This document shows, piece by piece, positions 7,019 through 14,873 of a DNA stretch of 64,000 nucleotides (position 1 is its first letter; every line of letters begins with the position of its first letter). A program made the position numbers and the translations under genes. Location of the stretch: NCBI GenBank assembly GCA_902798705.1, contig CADBXS010000001.1:41646-105645 (forward strand). The letters are read 5' to 3'. The DNA comes from an uncultured Bacteroidales bacterium. Lineage in GTDB: Bacteria > Bacteroidota > Bacteroidia > Bacteroidales > Bacteroidaceae. The notes below the pieces were generated by a model. It was not told the DNA's origin, ran no database searches, and saw only the letters and a list, made by a program, of their open reading frames with translations.

Positions 7019-7312
7019 ATGAAACTGAATAAGGACGACTACATGAACATTGCATGCGCAATCATCAAGAAAGACGAATATGACGGCACCGTGGAATATG
7101 AGAAAGGCGATGAGACGCTGTTCATCGACTACTCTCTGAACCTCAACGGAGATTTTGACGAAGACAGTCAGTGGGTGTGTGATTCCTTCTCGATTACCAT
7201 CGGTGAGGTGACCTGCTGCACCAAGGATGAGGACAACCTGGAGCATGACTTCGACGAGAACAAGTTGCACTTCGAGGAGGCTGACTTCTACAACTTCGGC
7301 TATAAATTCTAA
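7019..7312 (+). CDS. Small acidic protein, unknown function
   Basis: Predicts 97 residues from ATG 7019, chosen because it follows the shared A-rich leader; upstream in-frame codons lie in the regulatory element. It is strongly acidic, with alternating beta-type segments (TLFIDYSLNLNGDF, SFSITIGEVT). It is the first gene of the unit that leads into parB. The acidic, DNA-mimic-like composition is only suggestive. Unrecognised. Confidence 0.55.
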   Translation: MKLNKDDYMNIACAIIKKDEYDGTVEYEKGDETLFIDYSLNLNGDFDEDSQWVCDSFSITIGEVTCCTKDEDNLEHDFDENKLHFEEADFYNFGYKF

Positions 7313-7339
7313 TCATAAAACCTTTTAAAACTTGACTAC

Positions 7340-8962
7340 ATGGAAGTACAGAACTTGAAGGTGTGCGACATCACACCGAGTGCCATGAACCCGAGAAAGA
7401 CCTTCGACAAGGAGTCGCTCGCGGAACTGGCTGAGAACATCAAGAACCAGGGACTGCTGCAACCGATTACGGTGCGACCTGTTCCCGAGGAAGCGAGTGT
7501 GAAGATTAACAAGGACGGCTCGACGAGCGAGTTCAAGTATGAGATTGTCTGCGGTGAGCGTCGTTTCCGTGCCTGCAAGATGAACGGGATGGAGTACATC
7601 CTTGGCATCGTGAGGGAGATGAGCGATGAGGAAGCCTACGACGCCATGATTACCGAGAACCTTCAGCGCAGAGACGTTGACCCTATCGAAGAGGCTTTTG
7701 CCTTCTCGGAGCTGATGAAGCGAGGTGGCAAGACGAAGGACATCGCGGCGAGGTTCGGCAAGAGTGAGCGTTTCGTTCAGGACCGCGTCCGCCTCAACGG
7801 ACTCATTGACGAATTGAAGACTGTGCTCAGAGAGGGCAGGATGCCTATCAGAGCCGCTTTCCTCATTGCGAAGTTCAGCGATGAAGACCAGAAGGAGTTT
7901 TATGAGGACGGAAGTATTGGATTGCACCAAGGTTACGAAGTGGATTATGACGACGTGAAGAACTGGGTTGACGACCATTTCGACATTCTTGACAACGTGC
8001 CTTTCCTCACTGACAAGAAGGAGGGTTGGCATGATGGCAAGGAGTTCCCGAAGTGCGAGACCTGTCTTTGCAACACGAGCAACCACGGCTGTCTGTTCTA
8101 CGAGATGAAGGAGAAAGCGAAGTGCACCAAGCCTGAGTGCAAGCACAAGAAGGCACAAGCCTACGTCTGGAAGTTCATCCATGAGCACGACTTCTTGAAG
8201 AAGGGCGAAGTGTGGAGAACTGGAAAGATGGTCCTCTTCGGTGCGAAAGTTCCTTCGCAGTTTTGGGACGATGACGTGAAGGAAGCATACAAGGAGCTCG
8301 TCAAGAAGATTGAGGATGAAGGCTATGAGATGTGGTATTACGAGCAAACCAATGGCAAAATCTATTATGACAGGGAAGATGCTCGTTACAAGGAAGAGCT
8401 GGCGAGTGGAAATGCGGTAGAAGTCTTGGAGATTGCAAACTTTGAGCGCTTGAATGTGTCTGGATGGAGACTGATGCGCGAGTTGAGGAAGAACAACGTC
8501 GCTGAACTTGTTCGCAATGTGAAAGAGTTGGAGGACATCCAGAGCGACGTGGATAGCGAGGTACGGAAAACATTCGACTATACAGCGCATGACGGTGGAC
8601 TTGAGCCGTTCGAGGAAATCGCCCTTAGCGCCATAATGATTAAGAACACCAACAACCTCGCTACGAAGTTCTTCAACAAGGATTCTTGGCAGATAAAGGA
8701 TGAGGAGGTCATTGCCTTTGTGGAGCAGCACGAGGACATGCTGGCGGCTATTATGACTTCGTACCTCAAACAGCAGCTGGAGGCTTACACATATAGCGGA
8801 TTCCGCAAGTACGTGCTTGAGCATACGCAGCCAGGAACGTATGAGGAAATCGAGGGCAGGGTGCGGACAAGCCATCAGAAGCGGATTGACGGATATGTCG
8901 CCCAGCTTGAAGAACTTGGCTATGACAAAGATGGTAACCCGATAGAGAAAGAGGCTCAATAG
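7340..8962 (+). CDS. parB: ParB/Spo0J-type protein
   Basis: Predicts 540 residues. Residues 5-110 hold a ParB nuclease-like fold: MNPRKTF, LAENIKNQGLLQPI, then CGERRFRACK (the GERRxRA box) and ENLQRRDVDPIEEA. A helix-turn-helix follows (TKDIAARFGKSERFVQDRVRLN). The rest is an unusually long C-terminal part with a Cys cluster (KCETCLCNTSNHGC and CTKPECKHKK, residues about 235-270) that could bind zinc. ParB proteins bind parS-like sites and hydrolyse CTP. No ParA was seen nearby, so a regulatory or DNA-modification role is as likely as partition. Confidence 0.75.
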   Translation: MEVQNLKVCDITPSAMNPRKTFDKESLAELAENIKNQGLLQPITVRPVPEEASVKINKDGSTSEFKYEIVCGERRFRACKMNGMEYILGIVREMSDEEAYDAMITENLQRRDVDPIEEAFAFSELMKRGGKTKDIAARFGKSERFVQDRVRLNGLIDELKTVLREGRMPIRAAFLIAKFSDEDQKEFYEDGSIGLHQGYEVDYDDVKNWVDDHFDILDNVPFLTDKKEGWHDGKEFPKCETCLCNTSNHGCLFYEMKEKAKCTKPECKHKKAQAYVWKFIHEHDFLKKGEVWRTGKMVLFGAKVPSQFWDDDVKEAYKELVKKIEDEGYEMWYYEQTNGKIYYDREDARYKEELASGNAVEVLEIANFERLNVSGWRLMRELRKNNVAELVRNVKELEDIQSDVDSEVRKTFDYTAHDGGLEPFEEIALSAIMIKNTNNLATKFFNKDSWQIKDEEVIAFVEQHEDMLAAIMTSYLKQQLEAYTYSGFRKYVLEHTQPGTYEEIEGRVRTSHQKRIDGYVAQLEELGYDKDGNPIEKEAQ

Positions 8963-8981
8963 TGAGCCACACCGAGACTTT

Positions 8982-9010
8982 GGGAGTGAGACTATATCAC
9001 TCCCATTGTT
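8982..9010 (+). terminator. Weak hairpin terminator after parB
   Basis: GGGAGTGA pairs with TCACTCCC (8982-9004), followed by ATTGTTATTG. A smaller GGCTCA/TGAGCC hairpin overlaps the parB stop codon. Confidence 0.4.
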
Positions 9011-9047
9011 ATTGTCACGAAGGTCGTAAAACGAAAAAACTGAGCCT

Positions 9048-9281
9048 ATGGTCATCCTCAACGGAAAGAGAATCAATGAAGAGCCTGCGTGCTGCGGGCA
9101 GTGTCCGTTCCTCTTTGACTACTCGACACAGATGAGTCCTGCAAGGGGTCCATTGCCTTGCACGTTGTTCAACGAGCGGCACAAAAGAATGACAGATCCG
9201 CCGAGGCGATGCAAGAAGATGTTCAAGCAGGCACTTGCATATCCCGACGGGTCGGAGCTGGGCATCTACGAGAAGGACTGA
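9048..9281 (+). CDS. Small Cys-rich protein, unknown function
   Basis: Predicts 77 residues. It has CCGQCPF (residues about 15-21), a later Cys in LPCTLFNERH and another in RRCKKMF. The spacing C-C-x2-C ... C ... C suggests a small metal-binding fold. It sits between parB and a basic helical protein. No family recognised. Confidence 0.5.
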   Translation: MVILNGKRINEEPACCGQCPFLFDYSTQMSPARGPLPCTLFNERHKRMTDPPRRCKKMFKQALAYPDGSELGIYEKD

Positions 9282-9301
9282 GCAAACCAAAACTAAATAA
9301 C

Positions 9302-9646
9302 ATGATAGAACTGAACAAGAACACGCAGAAGTGTGTCCGTATGCTGACGACGTACCGCCTGCATGGTAAGCTGCGCAGGCACGCGACGCTCAGGCTTCTC
9401 AGTCTGATGCTCTCTCTGAAGTGGAGGGAGATGGATGAGGGTGTGGGTCGCAGGTGCGAGCGTGAGCGGATGAGGGAGCTGCTGCGTCCGAGCGTTTTTG
9501 GTCAGGTTCCTGATGAAGACACGAACGAGTATGAGGACTACCACCTTGCTGGCGCGGACTTGGTTCTGATGCTGGTGGGGTTTCTGAGGAAGAGCGGAGT
9601 GAAGGACGTTGAGAAGCTGATAAGGCGACGTCTGGAGAAGGAATAG
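9302..9646 (+). CDS. Basic helical protein, unknown function
   Basis: Predicts 114 residues from ATG 9302, selected because it follows an A-rich leader (AAACTAAATAAC); the longer frame from 9158 overlaps the preceding gene. Arg-rich helices (TYRLHGKLRRHATLRL, RRCERERMRELL) suggest nucleic-acid or protein binding. Unrecognised. Confidence 0.5.
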   Translation: MIELNKNTQKCVRMLTTYRLHGKLRRHATLRLLSLMLSLKWREMDEGVGRRCERERMRELLRPSVFGQVPDEDTNEYEDYHLAGADLVLMLVGFLRKSGVKDVEKLIRRRLEKE

Positions 9647-9698
9647 GCACTAAGAAAGGTGCTGTTGAAAATGTGTTGTTGAATTAAAATTAGTGTTT

Positions 9699-10355
9699 AT
9701 GAATCGAGAAGTGATTCCCATCTCCAAATTGGAGATGAACCGTGGGCAGGTGGAAGGCTTGCCCAAGAATCCTCGCTTCTTCCGTGACAGTCGCTTCGAG
9801 GCGATGAAGAAGAGCATCGAGGATTGTCCAGAGATGCTGGACCTGCGAGAGTTGATAGTCTATCCGTATGGGGACAAGTACGTGGTCATTGGCGGCAACC
9901 TGAGGCTGAGGGCGTGCAAGGAACTGGGACACCAGGAATGTCCGTGCAAGGTGCTGAAGGCGGACACTTCCGTGGCGAAGCTGCGGGAGATAGCAAGCAA
10001 GGACAACATCTCCTTCGGAGAGACTGACATGGATGCGCTGCTGAACGAGTGGGACAGACAGGAGTTGCAGGACTGGGGTATGGAACTGCCCGAGGAGAAG
10101 AAGAAGGACCCGTTCAAGGAGCGGTTTGATGCCGTGAAGAACGAGGACGCGGTGTATCCGCTCATTCCCAAGTTTGACGAGAAGCATGAGCTGTTCATCA
10201 TCCAGAGCGCTAACGAGGTCGATAGCAACTGGCTGCGTGAGCGTCTGAACATGCAGCACATGAAGTCGTACAAGACGGGGAAGGTGATGAAGTCTAATGT
10301 AATCAGCGTGAAAGATGTTCGTGAAGCCCTTGAGAATTGTCATCCCCAGCCATAA
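9699..10355 (+). CDS. ParB-like nuclease-fold protein
   Basis: Predicts 218 residues from ATG 9699. The N-terminal half has a ParB-like fold: IPISKLEMN, an address loop FFRDSRFEAMKKSI, then VVIGGNLRLRACKELG (a G-N-x-R-x-R-A box) and DNISFGETDMDALLNEW. This form is typical of stand-alone ParB-like proteins adjoining DNA methylase or base-modification genes in phages. It overlaps the glycosyltransferase-like gene by 41 nt, which suggests a joint role in modifying or marking phage DNA. It is unlike the full-length ParB at 7340. Confidence 0.7.
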   Translation: MNREVIPISKLEMNRGQVEGLPKNPRFFRDSRFEAMKKSIEDCPEMLDLRELIVYPYGDKYVVIGGNLRLRACKELGHQECPCKVLKADTSVAKLREIASKDNISFGETDMDALLNEWDRQELQDWGMELPEEKKKDPFKERFDAVKNEDAVYPLIPKFDEKHELFIIQSANEVDSNWLRERLNMQHMKSYKTGKVMKSNVISVKDVREALENCHPQP

Positions 10356-11082
10356 GCGGCATGACAGGGTGTTCGCGAAGTATTTAGTAACGGACCCGAT
10401 TATCTGTGTGGCGGAGAGTCAGAAGGACTTGTACAAGCGTTTCAATCCTGACTGCGAGATAGTCACCCATCCCGACGATGTGGTTGGCTTGATTCCGAAG
10501 CGCAACTGGATGGCGAGGCATTTCGGCAACCTCTTCATGCTGGACGACGATGTGCATACGTGCAAGTACCTGGCAGCGGACTATGGCGATTGCTCGGTCA
10601 TCAAGGACAGGGAGAAGGTGACGCGGATCATCCATGAGCTGTATGACCTTGCCGAGGTGCTCGACGTGCATGTGTTCGGCTTCACGAACAGGACGACCCC
10701 GATGATGTACGAGGAGAACGCATGGCTGTCGTTCTCGAAGATGATAACCGGCTGCTCGTATGGTGTGCGGTACAAGAAGGGCGTGACATGGTGGAACGAG
10801 GACTTGAAGTTGAAGGAGGACTTCTGGATAAGCTGCTTCGCGAAGTTCAAGGAGCGGAGGATTCTCACTGACCTGCGCTATTCTTTCAGTCAGAAGGACA
10901 CGTTCGTGAATCCTGGAGGACTGAGTGCCTTCCGCAACGTGGAGGAGGAGCGGCGCAGCATCCTGCTCATCAGGAAGCACTTTGGCGAGTGCATCCAGAT
11001 GAAGGGCGGTGCCTGCAACAACGGGAAAGGCTCGACGAAGCAGATGGTGGAGTATAACATAAGCGTGAAGTTTCCATTTTAG
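10315..11082 (+). CDS. Glycosyltransferase-like protein (TET-associated type?)
   Basis: Predicts 255 residues. The N-terminus reads LRIVIPSHKRHDRV, then a strand-helix pattern, and NLFMLDDDVHTCK, which resembles the DxD metal site of GT-A glycosyltransferases. Later segments include GVTWWNEDLKLKEDFWIS and FVNPGGLSAF. This matches phage proteins described as TET/JBP-associated glycosyltransferases, proposed to add sugar to modified bases. Neither a TET oxygenase nor a base-modifying enzyme was seen in the window. Its partner is the ParB-like protein just upstream. Substrate unknown. Confidence 0.55.
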   Translation: MFVKPLRIVIPSHKRHDRVFAKYLVTDPIICVAESQKDLYKRFNPDCEIVTHPDDVVGLIPKRNWMARHFGNLFMLDDDVHTCKYLAADYGDCSVIKDREKVTRIIHELYDLAEVLDVHVFGFTNRTTPMMYEENAWLSFSKMITGCSYGVRYKKGVTWWNEDLKLKEDFWISCFAKFKERRILTDLRYSFSQKDTFVNPGGLSAFRNVEEERRSILLIRKHFGECIQMKGGACNNGKGSTKQMVEYNISVKFPF

Positions 11083-11083
11083 A

Positions 11084-11133
11084 CTCGCTGCAAAACAGCG
11101 AGGAACGGTGGCAAACCTTGGGGAACGGCTAAC
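11084..11133 (+). repeat. Type-2 hairpin element with degenerate second copy
   Basis: Stem CTCGCTG/CAGCGAG, loop CAAAA, tail GAACGGTGGC (11084-11112). It is followed by AACCTTGGGGAACGGCTAAC, an eroded copy. The pair ends at upstream conserved element copy 3. Confidence 0.65.
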
Positions 11134-11208
11134 AAACGTTAAGGCGTGAAAATGGCGGGCTTTCTGTTCTCTTTTCTCGCTCTAAACGACGAGGTTTGCA
11201 GAGCAAAA
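11130..11208 (+). promoter_or_regulatory. Upstream conserved element, copy 3
   Basis: AACGTTAAGG (11135) and ACGAGGTTTGC (11189) are 54 nt apart. The next gene starts only about 20 nt beyond it. Confidence 0.65.
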
Positions 11209-11219
11209 CGAGAGCAATT

Positions 11220-11759
11220 ATGTTACCTCCTACTATCAACGGCTATAACTTCTTCGAGTGCTCCAGCGCACTCCAGAAGGCAATCAGAAGAGCCGACCAT
11301 GCTGTCGCTGGATACTTCGCACTGGAACTGTGGTCGAGCGGCTACGGGAACTATGTGTGGAAGAGGCTTTACACCATCAGTGCCGAAGACTGCTGGGGCC
11401 TCATCACGGGTGAGATTGACGCGCTTCACAACGGCTACGTGCTGGTCAACAAGGGTCAGCCTGAGCAGAAAGGCAGAATCTTCATCAGCAAGGCGGTGCT
11501 GCTGCTTTGCGACGTGAGGAAGTGCAGGGACGCTGACCACCTTCAGAACTTCGTGTATGACCTCAACGATGTCGAGGTGGCGAAGTGGATTGACGATGTG
11601 CGTCTGCATCCCATCCCTGTGCCTGACTACACGTTCGACGTGCATACGAGCAGGGGCAGGAAGATGGGCAAGACGAAGAAGGACTTCTTCCGCGATGAGC
11701 TGAGAGCCCTGCATCCGAGAGAACCAGGACTGTTCGACAACCTCGTGGAGGATGACTGA
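11220..11759 (+). CDS. RarA/MgsA C-terminal-like protein
   Basis: Predicts 179 residues from ATG 11220, placed just after the regulatory element. The order ECSSALQKAIRRADHAVAG, YFALELWSSGYGNYVWKRL, then EDCWGLI and KAVLLLCDVRKCRDAD resembles the C-terminal oligomerisation domain of RarA/MgsA (SAxxKAIRgsD, AlYwlarM, lasEDIG). The AAA+ ATPase part is absent. Stand-alone copies are known in phages and might interfere with or join host replication-fork repair. The C-terminal 60 residues are basic and unassigned. Confidence 0.5.
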   Translation: MLPPTINGYNFFECSSALQKAIRRADHAVAGYFALELWSSGYGNYVWKRLYTISAEDCWGLITGEIDALHNGYVLVNKGQPEQKGRIFISKAVLLLCDVRKCRDADHLQNFVYDLNDVEVAKWIDDVRLHPIPVPDYTFDVHTSRGRKMGKTKKDFFRDELRALHPREPGLFDNLVEDD

Positions 11760-11761
11760 GA

Positions 11762-11790
11762 CCGAAGACGAAATCTTCGGGAACGGTGGC
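11762..11790 (+). repeat. Type-2 hairpin element
   Basis: Stem CCGAAGA/TCTTCGG, loop CGAAA, tail GAACGGTGGC, directly before upstream conserved element copy 4. Confidence 0.7.
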
Positions 11791-11791
11791 A

Positions 11792-11898
11792 GTTAGCAAA
11801 TGTTAAGGCGATAAAATGGTGGGGGTTGCGGCTTGCAACTCTCGCCTTTTATCACGAGGATTGCAGCATCAAAACAAAAACATATAAAACAAAGTGCT
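11792..11898 (+). promoter_or_regulatory. Upstream conserved element, copy 4
   Basis: AATGTTAAGG (11799) and ACGAGGATTGC (11854) are 55 nt apart, followed by the leader AACATATAAAACAAAG before ATG 11901. Confidence 0.65.
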
Positions 11899-11900
11899 TT

Positions 11901-12077
11901 ATGAAACTAATGGCAAAATTCTACGTGGACAACAAGGTTGTCAAGAGAATGGAGGCAAGGGACATCAGCCACATCGTCCCAAGTGATAACCCCGAAACAG
12001 ATTTGTATCCCCTCGTCGTGTTCAAGAACGATGGCGAGTGGTTCTGCTGCGAGGAGATTGACTACTATGAGGAGTAA
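11901..12077 (+). CDS. Small protein, unknown function
   Basis: Predicts 58 residues from ATG 11901 after the shared leader. It is acidic at the end (CCEEIDYYEE), with beta-like segments (FYVDNKVVKRME, YPLVVFKNDGEWF). First gene of a unit of small hypothetical genes. Unrecognised. Confidence 0.5.
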   Translation: MKLMAKFYVDNKVVKRMEARDISHIVPSDNPETDLYPLVVFKNDGEWFCCEEIDYYEE

Positions 12078-12079
12078 CC

Positions 12080-12154
12080 ACGAATTTCACGAATTAAACG
12101 AATGATTATTTGACACGAATTGTCACGAATTATTCACGAATTAAACGAATTGGA
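12080..12154. repeat. ACGAATTA-type short repeats
   Basis: Repeated CACGAATT and ATTAAACGAATT units fill the gap before the start at 12157, two of them as near-identical 16-mers. Confidence 0.6.
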
Positions 12155-12156
12155 CT

Positions 12157-12438
12157 ATGGCAAAGCAAGAAACGACGGTCCTGAAGTTCGAGGACTATGT
12201 GGAAAAGGCTTCTCGACTCTATAACCTGGCACTCGAAGGAAAGGTGAGCAAGGTGTATGTGTCGGTGCGCAAGCGTTGGTGCACGGTGTATCTGAACATT
12301 GACAAGACGAAAGACCATCCTCAGTGGGTTGGCGTGTATGACTTCGTTGGCGAGGAGCACCTTGATGATGGTTACACCAACGAGGACGAATGGAAGCGAC
12401 TGGAGAGGCAGATGAAAGAACTGAATGTGAAACTCTAA
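12157..12438 (+). CDS. Small protein, unknown function
   Basis: Predicts 93 residues. It has a beta-rich middle (KVSKVYVSVRKRWCTVYLNI) and a charged helical end (EWKRLERQMKELNVKL). It lies in a run of small same-strand genes. Unrecognised. Confidence 0.55.
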   Translation: MAKQETTVLKFEDYVEKASRLYNLALEGKVSKVYVSVRKRWCTVYLNIDKTKDHPQWVGVYDFVGEEHLDDGYTNEDEWKRLERQMKELNVKL

Positions 12439-12453
12439 AACGTAGGCGATATT

Positions 12454-12780
12454 ATGACAACTCTTGAAATACATTACATGCAGTCAGTTATAGGCATACA
12501 TGACGAGATAAGAAAGGCGAATGAGCGTGGTGTTGACTGGGAGCAGCGCAGGTACGAGATAGCGAAGGAGATGCTGCCATGCATCGCAGAGACTACGCGG
12601 TCTATCTTGGCGAGTGGGCACGGGCTTGGTGATGAAGCAGAAGGAAAGACGGTTCCCGAGGTGTGCGCATCATCCGCGGTGGTGTTCGCTGATGCTTTGA
12701 TTGCTGAGCTGCGGAAAGAGAAAAAGGCAGAACTTAGTCAGCCAGTGACTAAGACGGGTAACAAAGGTTTTACTGACTAA
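12454..12780 (+). CDS. Small helical protein, unknown function
   Basis: Predicts 108 residues, mostly helical (HDEIRKANERGVDWEQRRYE, VFADALIAELRKEKKAE). The 16-nt gap to the preceding gene suggests co-transcription. No motif of known function is visible. Confidence 0.55.
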   Translation: MTTLEIHYMQSVIGIHDEIRKANERGVDWEQRRYEIAKEMLPCIAETTRSILASGHGLGDEAEGKTVPEVCASSAVVFADALIAELRKEKKAELSQPVTKTGNKGFTD

Positions 12781-12792
12781 ACGGATTTGACT

Positions 12793-13056
12793 ATGAAAAC
12801 GTTTACGTTTGGAAAATACAAATCCCAACTTGTTGATTCTGTCATACAGTTCGACCCAAGCTATGTCTTGTGGGCTTCTAAGAATGTTTCCTTTTTCAAT
12901 CCGTCAGAAGAACAGGTTGAAAAGTGCAAGAAACGGATAAGACAAACAAGGCTTTCCTATTTTGACAGAATGGCGATGTTAGAAAGAAGTATGGGTGATT
13001 TTGACGAGGAGGATGATTGCTCTGAGTTTTGGGATGAATGCTTTGGGGTAATTTAG
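12793..13056 (+). CDS. ExoX C-terminal-like (FGKYK) protein
   Basis: Predicts 87 residues from ATG 12793 (a TTG two codons earlier is less likely). It opens with TFTFGKYKSQLVDSVIQFD, then PSYVLWASKNVSFF, the pattern of the small domain at the C-terminus of exodeoxyribonuclease X and of many stand-alone phage proteins. The domain is thought to aid nucleic-acid binding. The C-terminus is very acidic. Confidence 0.6.
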   Translation: MKTFTFGKYKSQLVDSVIQFDPSYVLWASKNVSFFNPSEEQVEKCKKRIRQTRLSYFDRMAMLERSMGDFDEEDDCSEFWDECFGVI

Positions 13057-13069
13057 ATGAACGGATAAA

Positions 13070-13216
13070 ATGAAAGAAGAAAGGTCAAGGATGGATATCA
13101 TCCTTCTGCTTGCGTTCCTCCTGTCGTATGCGTTAGGAGGTGACAGAGAAATTCTACACACAGGTTTGGTGTACTTCATCGCCTGTAAGTTAGCGTATCT
13201 ATCAAACAAAGATTAA
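13070..13216 (+). CDS. Small two-segment membrane protein
   Basis: A 48-residue frame: charged MKEERSRMD, then hydrophobic ILLLAFLLSYALGG, a short polar loop, and TGLVYFIACKLAYL. It starts 14 nt after the previous gene and stops 13 nt before the next. Size and hydrophobic pattern support a real small membrane protein; function unknown. Confidence 0.5.
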   Translation: MKEERSRMDIILLLAFLLSYALGGDREILHTGLVYFIACKLAYLSNKD

Positions 13217-13228
13217 ACTGATTTGACT

Positions 13229-13810
13229 ATGAAACTATACAAAGGAACTGCACCATGCCCAGGATGTGGACGAACGGGCGAAGAAGTAGCACGTAGTAGT
13301 AAAGAATCGCTGTGCCATGACTGCATGGACACATTGAAAATAGGCAGGACTATCGTCAAGGAGAGAAATCTTGACCGTAACCATTTCCTAATGGATGACC
13401 TTACCACTGGCTTTATTACTTGGTATCAAATCCGCGATAAGGATATTGACGGAAGTCTGCGAGAGTTGTTGAGGACTTTCTCACAATTTGATAGCAGATA
13501 TGCTGTAGGTTATTGCCGACAAGATTCCATGCTTGCTGGATATGCTGGAAGTGGTACGTCACACGACTGTTTTGTATTGCCGAAGGTAACGTTTGAAGCG
13601 GCAAAGAAATTGTGCCACGCCATCAAAGATGCTGTTGACGAGTTAAATCGCGAACGTGATAATTACAAAGACGAGCTCGACAAAAAACTGAACGAGGAGC
13701 GTAATCGCATCTACAATGACGGCGTGGCACACGGTCGTAACCTTCTGATGCAACTAAATAGTGGCGATATCAGTGTCAACGACTTCCAAAAGCCAGTCAA
13801 GAAATTCTGA
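13229..13810 (+). CDS. Zinc-ribbon protein, unknown function
   Basis: Predicts 193 residues from ATG 13229. Residues 9-30 carry CPGCGRTGEE and CHDCMD, a C-x2-C ... C-x2-C zinc ribbon. A middle segment (YAVGYCRQDSMLAGYAGSG, then HDCFVLP) may be a small alpha/beta region. The C-terminus from residue 135 is a long charged helix (ELNRERDNYKDELDKKLNEE). Unrecognised as a whole. Confidence 0.55.
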   Translation: MKLYKGTAPCPGCGRTGEEVARSSKESLCHDCMDTLKIGRTIVKERNLDRNHFLMDDLTTGFITWYQIRDKDIDGSLRELLRTFSQFDSRYAVGYCRQDSMLAGYAGSGTSHDCFVLPKVTFEAAKKLCHAIKDAVDELNRERDNYKDELDKKLNEERNRIYNDGVAHGRNLLMQLNSGDISVNDFQKPVKKF

Positions 13811-13847
13811 ATATGGAACAAAAAACAGATAAAACAAAGATTTGACT

Positions 13848-14183
13848 ATGACAGCAAAAGAACTGATAGGGATTCTGAGTGTCGTTGACCCTGACTCTGA
13901 GGTGCGTATGACTTTAGGCAGAGACAAAGTTTACCGAGAGGCGTGCGCCAAGGCAGAGCTGGCGGTAGGGGAGTGTCTTGGCGACTTCACGATAGACCGT
14001 GTATGTATTTACAAACCCGAATACGATGGTAGCGACGAAGACAACTACCCTTTGTGGGCAGACATTACTCTGAAGCAGGACAACCTCATCGACTTGGATG
14101 ATTGTGCCGCATGGTTCGACGAGATGTATCAGAAGAGTGAAAAATATGAAGAAGCGAGAAAACGGATTGATAAGTTGTTATGA
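13848..14183 (+). CDS. Small acidic phage protein
   Basis: Predicts 111 residues from ATG 13848. TAKELIGILSVVDPDSEVRM at the start resembles the opening of many phage proteins with a ubiquitin-like beta-grasp look (xELIxxLxxxDPDxxV). The remainder is acidic. It overlaps the next gene by 4 nt. Confidence 0.55.
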   Translation: MTAKELIGILSVVDPDSEVRMTLGRDKVYREACAKAELAVGECLGDFTIDRVCIYKPEYDGSDEDNYPLWADITLKQDNLIDLDDCAAWFDEMYQKSEKYEEARKRIDKLL

Positions 14184-14389
14184 AAGCATACACACGGCCT
14201 CGCATCAGGGTCGAGACGGTTTTTGGGAAGGATGAGCTGTTGGCGATCAATCCTCATCCAGTGGAATACAGCTGGGGAACTGACTGGACGATAGACCACA
14301 CCATCCCTGCGGGTGACGTGGACTTGCAGGACAAGCCGCGCGATGAAGAACCGAAAGGAGAGAAACAGGTATGTGGCGACCTGTGGTGA
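14180..14389 (+). CDS. Small protein, unknown function
   Basis: Predicts 69 residues. It starts MKAYTRPRIRVE and shows beta-type segments, then an acidic-basic tail. It is coupled to the preceding gene by ATGA overlap. Unrecognised. Confidence 0.45.
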   Translation: MKAYTRPRIRVETVFGKDELLAINPHPVEYSWGTDWTIDHTIPAGDVDLQDKPRDEEPKGEKQVCGDLW

Positions 14390-14487
14390 AGCGCCCACGA
14401 GTGATTAACCTTTTCCGCCTTGGCACAATACACGTTCCTAACATTCTTTCTACCTACCGAGGCGGAGCAATAACGACATGCCGATGA
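14371..14487 (+). CDS. Possible 38-residue basic peptide
   Basis: The frame starts inside the preceding gene's end (MWRPVVKRPRVINLF) and ends at a TGA. It lies partly over a hairpin-rich tract and may be fortuitous. Confidence 0.25.
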   Translation: MWRPVVKRPRVINLFRLGTIHVPNILSTYRGGAITTCR

Positions 14488-14627
14488 GGATACCCAAATG
14501 TTCCGACAGTGTGGAACCACATTTTTACTGAAAACAAACTCCGAAAAGCGAAATCATTTGCCGGCGTAGCACAAGCAGTGCAAGGCTCATCCCCTGGGTG
14601 GCGGTAGAGTCCGCCCGTCGGCTTTTT
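14414..14627 (+). ncRNA. Structured RNA with terminator-like 3' end
   Basis: Successive paired segments lie in a gap without a clear gene. CCGCCTTGG (about 14418) pairs with CCGAGGCGG (about 14458). GTTCC pairs with GGAAC near 14500-14517. A compact three-arm unit (14560-14622) has outer stem GCCGGCG/CGTCGGC, inner hairpins GCAC/GTGC and GGCGG-TAGAGT-CCGCC, and runs into TTTTT. The T-run makes it either an elaborate terminator or a small RNA with its own terminator. The next gene starts 26 nt later. Confidence 0.5.
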
Positions 14628-14652
14628 ACCAAAACAAAAATTCCGAGCAACT

Positions 14653-14859
14653 ATGACAAAGAAATGGACTGAGAAGGACGACGAGCTGATGCGGAGGCTC
14701 TACGAGAACGGGCTGCGGCATCTGCGCGATGAGACTCCCGAGAAGAGGAAGGAGCGGATGGCGAAGATTAACGCATCGCGCAAGGAGCACATCCGACGAG
14801 AGAGAATCAGGATTCACTACGGGCTTGAGCCGCTCGGTGGATTGGTGAAGAAATGGTGA
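14653..14859 (+). CDS. Small basic protein with Myb/SANT-like start
   Basis: Predicts 68 residues. KKWTEKDDELMRRLYENGL resembles the first helix of Myb-like or homing-endonuclease-associated DNA-binding segments, followed by very basic helices. It may bind DNA. It begins right after the structured RNA. Confidence 0.5.
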   Translation: MTKKWTEKDDELMRRLYENGLRHLRDETPEKRKERMAKINASRKEHIRRERIRIHYGLEPLGGLVKKW

Positions 14860-14873
14860 ATGGCTGACAGATT

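Noticed and set aside
7325-9076. 583-residue reverse-strand frame
   Set aside because: It mirrors parB; its composition (Leu/His/Val-rich, no domain) is that of a shadow frame.
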